The notes: generated by a model from the letters alone, not told the origin. A DNA stretch of 43,927 nt from Deltaproteobacteria bacterium (GCA_016186945.1 JACPKR010000027.1:1-43927); one strand, 5' to 3'. Numbered from the stretch's first letter, positions 1-8,190 are shown. Translations and numbers: made by a program.

Positions 1-503
1 GAGAATTCGATAGTCGGACCTAAGTTATCCACCGTTAAAACATCACTCACAACGTCGCCAGGCGACTCAATACGTCCATCGAACTGACCCCAAAACTTGT
101 CGCCAATCAAAAACTTGATCACCCCATTGCCAGTACAATTGTTCGCTGAAACCACATACGTTCCACGAATCATGCGAACGCTGGCCGTATTTTCCTCTTT
201 TGCTTCTATTTTCGAAATATCACAGCTTGCATCACCGCTGACTTTCTGAATTTCTAGGTACTCAGGTAAGATTTGAAAATCCACCGCGTCCTGATCCTCG
301 TTGGAGAAAGAAAGGTTGAACGTAACTGTATCTTTTAGAGAAACTACCGGCGCAGAAATTGCAGCAAACTCAAATTTTGGAAAGTTCTGCCTTAAAAAAA
401 CGGAGACGGTTTCAGTTGTAAGACCAAAGGGATCCTCTCCACAACTCATAGGAGCAGCGAGAAAGGCTAGAATGAACCCCACTTTCTTCCAGAATCGTTT
501 CAT
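1..503 (-). CDS. Exported protein or lipoprotein, 3' part cut by the window edge
   Basis: A stop-free reading frame runs from an ATG at 503-501 to the left edge, giving 167 visible residues. The N-terminus is a basic stretch, a hydrophobic segment and then MSCGEDP, which looks like a signal peptide with a weak lipobox (Pro at -3). A GAGGGG Shine-Dalgarno lies about 10 nt before the ATG. The mature part is rich in Val, Ser and Thr with alternating hydrophobics, including SLKDTVTFNLSFSN and, near the edge, VLTVDNLGP, as in Ig-like or Calx-beta-like surface modules. I do not recognise the family, and the C-terminus is outside the window. The gene diverges from the P5C dehydrogenase gene, with a family A repeat between them. 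Confidence 0.75.
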   Translation of the reverse strand, partial: MKRFWKKVGFILAFLAAPMSCGEDPFGLTTETVSVFLRQNFPKFEFAAISAPVVSLKDTVTFNLSFSNEDQDAVDFQILPEYLEIQKVSGDASCDISKIEAKEENTASVRMIRGTYVVSANNCTGNGVIKFLIGDKFWGQFDGRIESPGDVVSDVLTVDNLGPTIEF

Positions 504-620
504 GCTTACAAAGCCCCTCGGCTTCTGTTCGGTGTTTATCAATTAAAAGTTGAATGTGTTTTGATTTCAGGGCGTTGCTTTTCAGATTGCAAGTGCTAAG
601 ATCGAAGAATCTGTTTAGCT

Positions 621-764
621 GTAATGCTAAGCCACTTAGGGCAAGGAGGTGGTTTGGAGGAAACTGCGCAGCTGGTTCCTCCATGAATTTCTTGGGGGAG
701 CGACGGTTCCCTCGCCCCCCCAATCCCCCCTCTCCCTTTTTGCCTCAAGCGGCTTACGGGTTAC
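621..764 (+). repeat. Family A composite repeat, full-length copy
   Basis: The element starts with GTAATGCTAAGCCACTTAGG and ends with the imperfect inverse of that sequence (GCGGCTTACGGGTTAC). Inside are module A1 (641-683: AAGGAGGTG, then arms TTGGAGGAA and TTCCTCCA around a loop containing CTGCGCAG) and module A2 (about 693-735: GGGGGAGCGACGGTTCCC, then C-tracts). It fills most of the 300-bp region between the two divergent genes. The frame of the downstream gene stays open through it, which creates a false N-terminal extension. Confidence 0.85.
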
Positions 765-802
765 GTTTACCTTTAGAAACTTCTTCCTTAACAGGAGCGT
801 TT

Positions 803-2440
803 ATGGCACTTGGACTTTACCACCCACCCACACCTATCAATGAACCCATCCTTTCCTATGCACCGGGAACACAGGAGCGCAAAACGCTGAAGGCAGCTCT
901 GGATCGTTTTTCCCCAGGAGCGCCCAAAGACCTGCCACTCGTGATCGGGGGAAAACGACGAAAGGGAGCTGGCTCGATGGACGTGACTTGCCCCCATGCG
1001 AAGAGGGAAGTGCTCGCGCGTTGCGCCCAAGCGAATACGGCAGATGCCGAAGCAGCAGTTGGGGCCGCACTCGCTGCACAGAAAGACTGGTCCCGTTTTC
1101 CTTTCGCTGAACGCGCCAGTGTATTTCTCAAAGCTGCTGATCGCCTAGCAGGGGAATACAGAGCGGAAATCAATGCCGCAACTATGATGGGGCAAGGGAA
1201 ATCCGTCCATCAGGCGGAAATAGATGCAGCCTGTGAATTGATCGACTTCCTGCGCTTCAATGTGTATTTCGCGCAGAAAATTTACGAATCCCAACCCCTC
1301 TATTCACCCCGGGGTTTATGGAACAGAAGCGAGGCACGGGCACTGGAAGGTTTTGTGTTCGCAGTCGGACCTTTCAACTTCACAGCAATTTCCGTCAACT
1401 TGGCGACGGCCCCCGCACTTATGGGTTGCACAGTCGTGTGGAAACCAGCTCCTACTGCGGTTCTCGCATCCTACCTTATGTTGGAAGTCCTGGAGAAATC
1501 TGGACTGCCACCAGGCGTCATCAACTTTATCGCAGGTGAGCCAGAGGTCATGGGGAAAACAGTTCTCGGAAACCCTAACCTTGCAGGAATCCACTTCACA
1601 GGGTCCACAACTACTTTTCAACACCTCTGGTCTACTGTAGGGCAAAATATTGCAAGTTACAAAACCTACCCCCGCATTGTGGGTGAAACCGGGGGCAAAG
1701 ACTTTGTGTTTGCCCACTCATCAGCTGACCCACAGGAACTTATCACCGCGCTGATTCGAGGTGCGTTCGAATACCAGGGACAAAAGTGTTCCGCTGCCTC
1801 TCGTGCCTTTATCCCCCGCACACTGTGGAAACAAATAAAAGACAAACTAGTCGCAGAAACCGAGATGATCAAAATGGGAGACCCCCGCGACTTCTCCAAC
1901 TTCATGAACGCAGTGATCGACGCCCGAGCCTTTGTAAAAATCAAAGGCTATATTGACCATGCTAAACAAGCAAGCGACGCCAAGATTTTATGCGGAGGAG
2001 AATGCGATGATTCCGTTGGTTACTTTGTCCGTCCTACGATCATTGAGGCCATAAACCCCCTCTACCGATCCATGACCGAGGAAATTTTCGGTCCGGTCCT
2101 CACGATTTACGTCTACGACGACAACAAGGAGGCGGAAGCTGTCAAACTTTGCGAGGAAAGCACAGCCTACGGATTGACCGGCGCCGTGATGGCCTGCGAC
2201 CGCATGGCAATCGACCGTCTGTCTCGCTCCTTTCTTAATACGGCTGGTAACTTCTACATCAACGACAAACCAACGGGTGCCGTCGTAGGTCAGCAAGCGT
2301 TCGGCGGAGGTAGAAAATCAGGGACAAACGATAAAGCAGGTAGCGAGTGGAACCTAGCGCGATGGGTTTCTTTCAGAAGTGTCAAAGAAAACTTCCTCCC
2401 TCTCACCGATTACCGGTATGATTTTATGAAGGAGGGCTGA
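803..2440 (+). CDS. L-glutamate gamma-semialdehyde (1-pyrroline-5-carboxylate) dehydrogenase, group 1
   Basis: This 545-residue protein is a complete aldehyde dehydrogenase of the ALDH4A1-like P5C dehydrogenase group. That family oxidises glutamate-gamma-semialdehyde to glutamate with NAD+, the second step of proline catabolism. Visible landmarks are the substrate/cofactor segment VFAVGPFNFTAISVNLA, the general base in GETGGKD (E295), the catalytic Cys in YQGQKCSAASR (C329) and the late EEIFGPVL motif. The length matches the mitochondrial-type enzyme (about 560) and not the PutA fusion. I chose ATG 803 because AGGAG lies 5 nt upstream. The open frame reaches back to 554 only because it reads through a repeat. 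No proline dehydrogenase gene is nearby. Confidence 0.93.
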   Translation: MALGLYHPPTPINEPILSYAPGTQERKTLKAALDRFSPGAPKDLPLVIGGKRRKGAGSMDVTCPHAKREVLARCAQANTADAEAAVGAALAAQKDWSRFPFAERASVFLKAADRLAGEYRAEINAATMMGQGKSVHQAEIDAACELIDFLRFNVYFAQKIYESQPLYSPRGLWNRSEARALEGFVFAVGPFNFTAISVNLATAPALMGCTVVWKPAPTAVLASYLMLEVLEKSGLPPGVINFIAGEPEVMGKTVLGNPNLAGIHFTGSTTTFQHLWSTVGQNIASYKTYPRIVGETGGKDFVFAHSSADPQELITALIRGAFEYQGQKCSAASRAFIPRTLWKQIKDKLVAETEMIKMGDPRDFSNFMNAVIDARAFVKIKGYIDHAKQASDAKILCGGECDDSVGYFVRPTIIEAINPLYRSMTEEIFGPVLTIYVYDDNKEAEAVKLCEESTAYGLTGAVMACDRMAIDRLSRSFLNTAGNFYINDKPTGAVVGQQAFGGGRKSGTNDKAGSEWNLARWVSFRSVKENFLPLTDYRYDFMKEG

Positions 2441-2443
2441 CCT

Positions 2444-2923
2444 ATGACTTTTCTGGAACGTTTGAAGGAAACTGTGACACTGCGCCTGTGGGGCTTTTTC
2501 AAGGTACCCATGATTTACTGGGCAGGACCCAAGGTTCTGGAATTGAATGATGACCGGTGCGAGATCTTGATTCCCCTGAAATACTTGACGAAGAATCACT
2601 TCAACTCCCTTTACATAAGCGCACAAGTGACGGGCGCAGATATAGCGGGAGGGCTTCTGGCCCTGCGTCATGCGAAAAACCAAAAGGGAAAAGTATCGGT
2701 TATTTTCAAAGAAATCCGGGGAGATTTCAAGAAACGACCAGAGGAAGATACAATTTTCAGCTGCACTGACGGGAAAGAAATTGCCGCTTTAGTCAAACAG
2801 GCGATCCAGACAAAGACCCGGCATCATAAAACTGTGAAAGTTACAGCAACGTGCCCGAAGACGTTCGGGACTTCCCCAGTTACCGAGTTTTTCCTTACAC
2901 TGTCTGTCAAAGCGAGCAATTAA
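2444..2923 (+). CDS. DUF4442-like hotdog-fold (thioesterase-type) protein
   Basis: This 159-residue protein resembles the DUF4442 branch of hotdog-fold acyl-CoA thioesterase-like proteins. The pattern includes an N-terminal helix (RLKETVTLRLWGFFKVPMI), a V-x-E-L/I-P-L-K-Y-x-T-K-N-H segment and the central helix around SLYISAQVTGADIAGG. It follows the P5C dehydrogenase by 3 nt, with the GGAGGG of the previous gene's end acting as ribosome binding site, so the two are co-transcribed. The substrate is unknown. No signal peptide is seen, so it should be cytoplasmic. Assignment is by pattern only. Confidence 0.7.
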   Translation: MTFLERLKETVTLRLWGFFKVPMIYWAGPKVLELNDDRCEILIPLKYLTKNHFNSLYISAQVTGADIAGGLLALRHAKNQKGKVSVIFKEIRGDFKKRPEEDTIFSCTDGKEIAALVKQAIQTKTRHHKTVKVTATCPKTFGTSPVTEFFLTLSVKASN

Positions 2924-2926
2924 TCC

Positions 2927-2971
2927 TGGGGGAGCGACGGTTCCTTCGCTCCCCCAAACCCCCCTCTCCCT
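2927..2971 (+). terminator. Free-standing A2 repeat module, perfect hairpin between convergent genes
   Basis: Arms TGGGGGAGCGA (2927-2937) and TCGCTCCCCCA (2946-2956) form a perfect 11-bp stem around the loop CGGTTCCT, followed by the A2-typical AACCCCCCTCTCCC. It sits between convergent stops at 2923 and 2977, where a bidirectional terminator would act. There is no T-tract, so a role in termination or 3'-end protection is inferred from position. Confidence 0.6.
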
Positions 2972-2976
2972 TAGGG

Positions 2977-3819
2977 TTACCGTAGGTCATCCATAACGTA
3001 GGTTGGCAAAATCCCCGAACTGAAATCCTCATGCTCAAGGTTGGTCACCCCACACCCTACAAGCACGCTGTCGATTCCGAAATCATTTGCCCCCTTGATG
3101 TCGGTGAGAAGTTGGTCGCCTATCATGACCATCTCCATAGTGTTCGTGCGTCGTCTCGCTTCCTCAAAGAGAGGGGCATAAGGTTTTCCCAAATAGATGA
3201 CCGGAGACGGAGCTTGAGGGAATCGAATACTCACAGCCTTTTCCAACAGATAAGCAAGGCTCCCCGCTGTAATCCCATAGAAGCCCTCCATTTTCGGATA
3301 GATTATGTCGGTGTTTGGCACCAGGACTTTGAGAGGCTTCCCCCTTTCGATGCTGCGAAAAACAAGAGAAATCGCGTGATCAATGCCTTCCACGTAATCG
3401 AAACCCGTCTGATGGGAAAGGATGATCGCATCGACTTCGTCGACGAGTCCCGTCACAACGTGCGCCCCCCCTTCTTCCACCAGGCTGAAGGAGGAGCGAG
3501 GGCCCAGCACCAGGATCTGTTTCCCCGTCAGGCCATTGTCGCGAATCCATCGAGGGACCAAATGACCCGACGAAAGGATGTGGGCCTGGGGAACAGGGAA
3601 GCCTCGCTTTTTCAAATTGGCTTCACTCTGCTCCAGGTTGTAAATCCCACTGTTAGACAATACGAAATAGTCATGTTTGCTATTGTTAAGCAGTTCGATG
3701 AACGCGATAGCCCCGGGAAGATCCCCCTTTGAATCCATGAGAACGCCGAACGCATCAATCAGTAGCGCTTTGTAGCGCAACAACGAAGAAGAATGGACTT
3801 TGGGAGGACGAGGAGCCAT
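2977..3819 (-). CDS. HAD-superfamily class IIA hydrolase
   Basis: This 280-residue protein is a HAD phosphatase of the IIA (NagD/AraL-like, C2-capped) type. Motif I is LIDAFGVLMD, where the usual second Asp is an aromatic residue, as in the DxWGV-type subgroup (TIGR01459-like). Motif II falls in FVLSNSG, motif III Lys in YLGKPYAPLF, and motif IV is MIGDQLLTDIKGAN. The substrate is unknown; relatives act on small phosphorylated sugars or nucleotides. ATG 3819 is preferred to the in-frame ATG at 3852, which lies inside a family B repeat. The 3' end converges on the hotdog-protein gene. Confidence 0.8.
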   Translation of the reverse strand: MAPRPPKVHSSSLLRYKALLIDAFGVLMDSKGDLPGAIAFIELLNNSKHDYFVLSNSGIYNLEQSEANLKKRGFPVPQAHILSSGHLVPRWIRDNGLTGKQILVLGPRSSFSLVEEGGAHVVTGLVDEVDAIILSHQTGFDYVEGIDHAISLVFRSIERGKPLKVLVPNTDIIYPKMEGFYGITAGSLAYLLEKAVSIRFPQAPSPVIYLGKPYAPLFEEARRRTNTMEMVMIGDQLLTDIKGANDFGIDSVLVGCGVTNLEHEDFSSGILPTYVMDDLR

Positions 3820-3832
3820 CGCGTCACTTTCT

Positions 3833-4020
3833 ATAGTATTCAAGATAATCATTTGGGGACAAACTTTTTGAAAAAAGTTATTTCCCCAAACCCCTTTTTA
3901 AAAACTTCAATATTTAAAGTTTTTTGGGGGGAGGCGTGGAGGGGAACTTTTTTTCAAAAAAGGTCCTCTCCACAAATTCTTTTTCTCAAATCCACAAATT
4001 CTTTTTCTCAAAGACTATAG
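3833..4020 (+). repeat. Family B multi-hairpin repeat, copy 1
   Basis: The element runs from TAGTATTCAAGATAATCA to CTCAAAGACTATAG. It contains nested complementary blocks (GGGGACAAAC with GTTATTTCCCC, and GTGGAGGGGAACTTTTT with AAAAGGTCCTCTCCAC) and long A/T runs. This copy has a 22-bp tandem duplication (3969-3990 and 3991-4012). Its right end overlaps the last codons and stop of the peroxiredoxin gene on the minus strand. Other copies are at 34344, 36578 and 37312. Confidence 0.85.
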
Positions 4021-4599
4021 GCCGAAATAAGTTTTCAAGCCTTGCTCATTCGGACGCATGGTTTTCTCACCCTTTCTCCAGTTAGCGGGGCAAACTTCCC
4101 CATGCTTTTCGTTGAACTGAAGGGCATCGAGCACGCGCAAGAATTCATCCACATTTCGGCCAAGCGGAAGATCGTTTACCGTTTGATGGCGAACAACACC
4201 CTTCTGGTCGATGAGGAAAGCTCCTCTATACGCCACGCCCGCACCCTGTACAAGAACATCGTAGTCGCGTGCGATCGTCTTGTTGATATCCGCTACAATC
4301 GCATAGCGTACACCTTGAATACCCCCGTCTTTCTTCGGAGTCCTGAGCCAAGCAAGATGACTGTACTCAGAGTCCACGGAACAACCAATCACCTCACAGC
4401 CCCTTTCACGGAAGGCCTCAGACCTTTCCTGGAACGCATGAAGCTCCGTTGGGCAAACAAACGTAAAATCCAAGGGGTAAAAGAACAAAAGAACGTACTT
4501 CCCCCTGTAGTCACTAAGCTTGAAATTGTCTTTAAGATCACCGTTTACAACAGCCTTGGCTGTAAAATCAGGTGCTTGCTTTCCAACCAATACACTCAT
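4015..4599 (-). CDS. ahpC: Typical 2-Cys peroxiredoxin (AhpC/Prx1 type)
   Basis: This 194-residue thiol peroxidase reduces H2O2, organic peroxides and peroxynitrite in the cytoplasm. The peroxidatic Cys is C49 in DFTFVCPTEL. The resolving Cys is C170 in GEVCPANW, followed by a typical C-terminal YF-containing tail (TYFGL). GGIQGVRYAIVAD and AYRGAFLIDQ are typical Prx1/AhpC segments. The stop codon and last residues lie in the end of a family B repeat. No ahpF or thioredoxin reductase is adjacent, so the reductant is not evident. The gene symbol is used for the family and not for proven orthology to E. coli AhpC. Confidence 0.92.
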   Translation of the reverse strand: MSVLVGKQAPDFTAKAVVNGDLKDNFKLSDYRGKYVLLFFYPLDFTFVCPTELHAFQERSEAFRERGCEVIGCSVDSEYSHLAWLRTPKKDGGIQGVRYAIVADINKTIARDYDVLVQGAGVAYRGAFLIDQKGVVRHQTVNDLPLGRNVDEFLRVLDALQFNEKHGEVCPANWRKGEKTMRPNEQGLKTYFGL

Positions 4600-4706
4600 G
4601 ATGCACTCCCATAATTCGTATTATTTTGTTAAAGAAAGAAGATTTATTCAATCAAAGGTACCGATAAAATTCAAGAAAGCTTTTCTGGCGATAACAAGTC
4701 TCATTT

Positions 4707-6323
4707 TCACGGAGAAGCCTCTTGCCTTTCCCCCTCGGGGAAAAACTCACAACCTAGGTGCTTTTTCTTGGCGCCCACTACGATCGTCCATATCGTTGCA
4801 CCTACCTTGTTGGCATCAAGAACGCGATGAGTCTGAGTCCGTTTCTTGAAATGAGAAAACATGTTCTTTCTCGCTTTCTCTAGGTCTTCCCCCTTTCTGA
4901 CTATGGACTTCGGTTTGAGGGGACAGGAGCCAATAATCGGATACAACTCGTGATCGTCTCCGTGCCGGACGGAAATAACACCATCAAGATCGCTGAGAGA
5001 AACCAATCCGTCCAGAAGGTTCAAGTCCACCAATTGTTTCGCCACAGCAATATTCTCGGCAATAATTTTCTGCTGAGGAAGGTTCAATAAATTTCTTAAC
5101 CTGACCCGCTCCCAACGCAGCCGACTCAACTCCTCCACCAAGCGTCCCTGAAAGAGGGACTCGAAGAGCCGCTGTCTGTCATGAGGAATGCTGATTGAAT
5201 TCCTGACCACCCTGCTTGCGACGATATCCTGTAGCGTTCTGAGTTTTGCTTGCACGACCTTGTAATCTTTTACGGGGCCATAGCCATAGCGTATATGCGA
5301 AGACTCAAAGGGACTTATGGCAACGTGCATCTCTTTCTGTTCCACAATTAAAGTTAAAAGAGTCACCACGCGACCATGCCACCTATAAGGTTCGACAGCA
5401 AATTGGAACTTTTTGTAAAGCTCTGCCTCATGAAGCATTGCAGAGAAAATGTCTGGATGGGTTATAGTTTCAAAATCATACGCCTGCAGAACCGTTCTCA
5501 GCAACTTGCGCGGAACTTGATCAAAATAACGCAAGCCCTGCAACTCACTCTTTAGGCGTAGAGCACTGCTGGCAAAAAGAACATCTCCCGAGAGTCCTTT
5601 GAGAACAAAAACCCCAGGTTCATCCGGCGTCTTGAAAATCTTGCGTTCATCAAGCGCAAGGCCTAGACGCATGTTCGTTTCCAGATGCCCCTGAAAACGG
5701 ATAGCTTCCCCAGTTTTCGAGATGCCGGTTGCCCTAAGTCTTCGTTTTAGTTCCAGGAAAAGTTTTAAGGTAAGTTCCGCATCCGCCTCTGCTCTATGCG
5801 ACTTCCCCTCCACAGTTAACCCCAAATAATCACCCAAACCAGTCAAACTGTAGTTGGGAGCATCATTCACCAATTTTTCCGCTAAAAGGTGCGTGCAAAG
5901 AAAGTAGTTGGTCAGTTTATGCTTACAAACGTGCTTTGCAAAGTAAGTCAGAAACGTCATGTCTCCAACTGTGTTATGGCTGACCAAAATATCATCCCCA
6001 ACAAAACGGAGGAAAGCAGGGAAAACTTGTTCCACAGTCGGAGCGTTACGAACCATTTGATTAGTGATCCCCGTCATTCTTCTTACAATGGGAGGAATGG
6101 TCATGCGAGGGTTGAGAAGCGTATAGAAGCGATCGAGAATTTTGCCACCCGACATTTTGAGAGCGCAGATTTCGGTCAATCTGTTTTTAGCGGGATTTCC
6201 ACCCGTGCTCTCCAGGTCAAACACTATATAAGTCGTCGAGGAAAGGGGCCTTTCAAAAAGTTGCGGATCATGCATGGTTTCCGATTGAAACGGCTGGCCC
6301 CGGCTTGGTTTCTTTTTTTTCAT
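4707..6323 (-). CDS. DnaQ-like 3'-5' exonuclease fused to a degenerate UvrC/GIY-YIG-type domain
   Basis: This 538-residue protein starts with a DEDDh exonuclease domain (about 30-195): ExoI in IVFDLESTGG (D36, E38), ExoII in VSHNTVGDMTFL, ExoIII in HRAEADAELTL. A second part (about 215-300) resembles the UvrC N-terminal GIY-YIG region (EPGVFVLKGLSGDVLFASSALRLKSEL), but the GIY, YIG and key Arg positions are not kept, so it is probably not catalytic. The rest is helical and unassigned. Such DnaQ-UvrC-like fusions are known and may act in repair or in proofreading-like trimming. ATG 6323 is chosen; the upstream ATG at 6476 lies in an A1 repeat. ATG 6275 is an alternative. Confidence 0.8.
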   Translation of the reverse strand: MKKKKPSRGQPFQSETMHDPQLFERPLSSTTYIVFDLESTGGNPAKNRLTEICALKMSGGKILDRFYTLLNPRMTIPPIVRRMTGITNQMVRNAPTVEQVFPAFLRFVGDDILVSHNTVGDMTFLTYFAKHVCKHKLTNYFLCTHLLAEKLVNDAPNYSLTGLGDYLGLTVEGKSHRAEADAELTLKLFLELKRRLRATGISKTGEAIRFQGHLETNMRLGLALDERKIFKTPDEPGVFVLKGLSGDVLFASSALRLKSELQGLRYFDQVPRKLLRTVLQAYDFETITHPDIFSAMLHEAELYKKFQFAVEPYRWHGRVVTLLTLIVEQKEMHVAISPFESSHIRYGYGPVKDYKVVQAKLRTLQDIVASRVVRNSISIPHDRQRLFESLFQGRLVEELSRLRWERVRLRNLLNLPQQKIIAENIAVAKQLVDLNLLDGLVSLSDLDGVISVRHGDDHELYPIIGSCPLKPKSIVRKGEDLEKARKNMFSHFKKRTQTHRVLDANKVGATIWTIVVGAKKKHLGCEFFPEGERQEASP

Positions 6324-6410
6324 ATTCAATTTGCTGATTCCAAAATGATTTTGGCTCACGTTGTCCCATATTCTATCATCCTTTGGCAAGCAAGATCCCC
6401 CCTTCCTCCC

Positions 6411-6476
6411 GCAAGGAGGTGGTTGGGATCCAGCAAGGAGGTGGTTTGGAGGAAACTGCGCAGCTGGTTCCTCCAA
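6411..6476 (+). repeat. A1 repeat with a truncated tandem copy
   Basis: A partial copy (GCAAGGAGGTGGTTGGGATC, 6411-6430) is followed by a complete A1 hairpin module (6433-6476). It lies between the divergent exonuclease and glutaredoxin genes, about 95 nt before the glutaredoxin ATG. Confidence 0.85.
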
Positions 6477-6570
6477 TGAGGCTTGGCAAGCAGCAGTTGA
6501 AAATTTGAAATACCAAGCTTATGCTAGACGCCTAAATTTGAAGCCAACCCTTTTCACTTATGGGAAATTT

Positions 6571-6879
6571 ATGACTAAAGAAATCCGCAAAAAAATCGAA
6601 GACGATCTAAAAAACAACCACATCATGCTTTACATGAAAGGCACCCCCGATGACCCCCAATGTGGGTTCTCTGCCCAGGTCGTCAACATCCTCAATTCCT
6701 ACGAGGTAAAATATGGATCCCGTAATGTTTTGGAAGACTGGGACCTCCGCGAAGGGATCAAGGAATACGCCAATTGGCCCACCGTCCCTCAGCTTTACAT
6801 CGGCGGGAACTTCGTTGGTGGATGCGATATCACCGTGGAGCTACATCAAAAGCAAGAACTCGCCAAGCTTCTACTTTAG
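6571..6879 (+). CDS. grxD: Monothiol glutaredoxin (Grx4/GrxD type)
   Basis: This 102-residue CGFS glutaredoxin has the CGFS active site at C31 (DDPQCGFSAQ), the GSH-binding WPTVPQLYIGG segment and the GGCDI motif, all diagnostic of monothiol glutaredoxins that carry and transfer [2Fe-2S] clusters in the cytoplasm. The length matches E. coli GrxD (115) minus a few terminal residues. ATG 6571 is the natural start; the longer open frame is repeat-derived. It is followed by a full family A element and then a PLP enzyme gene on the same strand. Confidence 0.93.
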   Translation: MTKEIRKKIEDDLKNNHIMLYMKGTPDDPQCGFSAQVVNILNSYEVKYGSRNVLEDWDLREGIKEYANWPTVPQLYIGGNFVGGCDITVELHQKQELAKLLL

Positions 6880-6886
6880 ATATTGG

Positions 6887-7023
6887 TAATGCGTAAGCCA
6901 CTTGGGGCAAGGAGGTGGTTTGGAGGAAACTGCGCAGCTGGTTCCTCCAAGAAATCCCTTGGGGGAGCGACGGTTCCCTCGCCCCCCCAAACCCCCCTCT
7001 CCCTATTTGCCCCAAGTGGCTTA
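6887..7023 (+). repeat. Family A composite repeat, near full-length
   Basis: Terminal inverted repeats TAAGCCACTTGGGGCAA (6894-6910) and TTGCCCCAAGTGGCTTA (7007-7023) are perfect over 17 bp. The left end extends further to GTAATGCG, while the right extension is lost. Inside are A1 (6907-6950) and A2 (about 6960-7003). It occupies the entire gap between two co-directional genes, and the next ATG is only 9 nt after its end. Confidence 0.9.
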
Positions 7024-7032
7024 AAACACGAG

Positions 7033-8178
7033 ATGAGTATGGATCCGAAGAACTTCACGGTGGCGGTCCACGGAGGTGCTGAAATCGAGCCAGTCACCGG
7101 CGCCGTCATGACCCCCATTTTCCAAACTTCCACCTTCGCACAGAAAGCCCCTGGCGAACATGCTGGCTACGACTATTCCCGAGGGGGCAACCCGACGAGA
7201 ACCGCCCACGAAGCAGCCTTGGCGGCCATCGAAGGCGCCAAGTGGGGACTCGCCTTCGCCTCAGGGCTGGGAGCCGAGCAGGCCATCGTCCAAACGCTCG
7301 ACCCGGGGGCGGAAGTCCTCGTTTGCGACGACGTCTATGGCGGCACCGGACGGCTCTTTCGCAAACTGTGGGCGAAATACGGCCTGACTTTTCATTTCGT
7401 CGACATGAATAACGACGCCGAGGTGGAGAAGGTCCTCTCTCCCCGAATTAAAATGATCTGGGTGGAAACCCCGACCAATCCCACCATGAAAGTGATCGAC
7501 ATCGCCAAGATGGCCGAGAAAGCAAAGAAAGTAGGAGCTATCCTCGTAGTGGATAACACCTTCAGCTCGCCCTTTTTCCAGCATCCCCTGAAATGGGGGG
7601 CCGATATCGTCGTTCACAGTACTACGAAATACATTGGCGGACATTCCGACCTCATCGGAGGTGCCGTCATGACGAACAAGCAAGAACTTTACGAACAAAT
7701 CAAGTTCATCCAATTCGCGGCAGGCTGCGTTCCCAGCCCCTTTGAAAGCTTCCTGCTCTTGCGAAGCATCAAGACCCTTGCCGTGCGCATGATCCACCAC
7801 GAACGCAATGCCATTGCTGTTGCAGAGTTTCTGGAACATCATCCGAAAGTCAAAAGCGTTTACTACCCGGGCCTCAAATCACATCCGCAGCACATTCTTG
7901 CTAAAAAACAAATGAGCGGCTTTTCAGGAATGCTAAGTTTCGACCTCAGAGGAACCTATGAAGACGTCATCAAATTCTTACCGAAACTCAAAATCTTCTG
8001 CCTTGCGGAAAGCCTGGGCGGCGTCGAATCGCTCGTGAACCACCCCGAACGCATGACCCACGCATCCGTTCCCCCCGAACTTCGCAAAAAACTCGGCATC
8101 GGCCCCACCTTGCTAAGACTTTCCGTCGGGATCGAGTCCATGGACGATCTGATCGAAGACCTCAACCAAGCGCTGTGA
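7033..8178 (+). CDS. PLP-dependent trans-sulfuration enzyme (cystathionine gamma-lyase / gamma-synthase family)
   Basis: This 381-residue protein is a Cys/Met-metabolism PLP enzyme. Landmarks are YDYSRGGNPTR, the SGLGAEQAI loop, ETPTNPTMKVID, the cofactor Asp in VVDNTFSSP, and the Schiff-base Lys K199 in VHSTTKYIGGHSD. The C-terminal ESLGGVESLVNHP and LLRLSVGIES motifs are also present. The family includes cystathionine gamma-synthase, gamma-lyase, beta-lyase and O-acetylhomoserine sulfhydrylase. These cannot be told apart by eye, although the ESLGG-E-S-L-V-x-H-P pattern is most like gamma-lyase/gamma-synthase. With the homocysteine methyltransferase at 13.2 kb it could serve sulfur amino-acid metabolism. 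ATG 7033 or 7039 may be used. Confidence 0.9.
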   Translation: MSMDPKNFTVAVHGGAEIEPVTGAVMTPIFQTSTFAQKAPGEHAGYDYSRGGNPTRTAHEAALAAIEGAKWGLAFASGLGAEQAIVQTLDPGAEVLVCDDVYGGTGRLFRKLWAKYGLTFHFVDMNNDAEVEKVLSPRIKMIWVETPTNPTMKVIDIAKMAEKAKKVGAILVVDNTFSSPFFQHPLKWGADIVVHSTTKYIGGHSDLIGGAVMTNKQELYEQIKFIQFAAGCVPSPFESFLLLRSIKTLAVRMIHHERNAIAVAEFLEHHPKVKSVYYPGLKSHPQHILAKKQMSGFSGMLSFDLRGTYEDVIKFLPKLKIFCLAESLGGVESLVNHPERMTHASVPPELRKKLGIGPTLLRLSVGIESMDDLIEDLNQAL

Positions 8179-8190
8179 AAGAGAGATTTG

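Noticed and set aside
554-802. An 83-residue N-terminal extension of the P5C dehydrogenase frame.
   Set aside because: It is encoded by a family A repeat, and a good SD plus ATG at 803 gives the normal protein.
3031-3732. A 233-residue plus-strand open frame.
   Set aside because: It is antisense to the well-supported HAD hydrolase gene and has no family features or SD.
6324-6476. Upstream in-frame ATG for the exonuclease (start MEEPAAQFPPNHLLA).
   Set aside because: The same peptide appears wherever A1 is read in this frame; it is repeat sequence, not a conserved domain.
7024-7032. A methionine- or SAM-type riboswitch before the trans-sulfuration gene.
   Set aside because: Only 9 nt separate the repeat from the start; the upstream sequence is a family A element with copies elsewhere.
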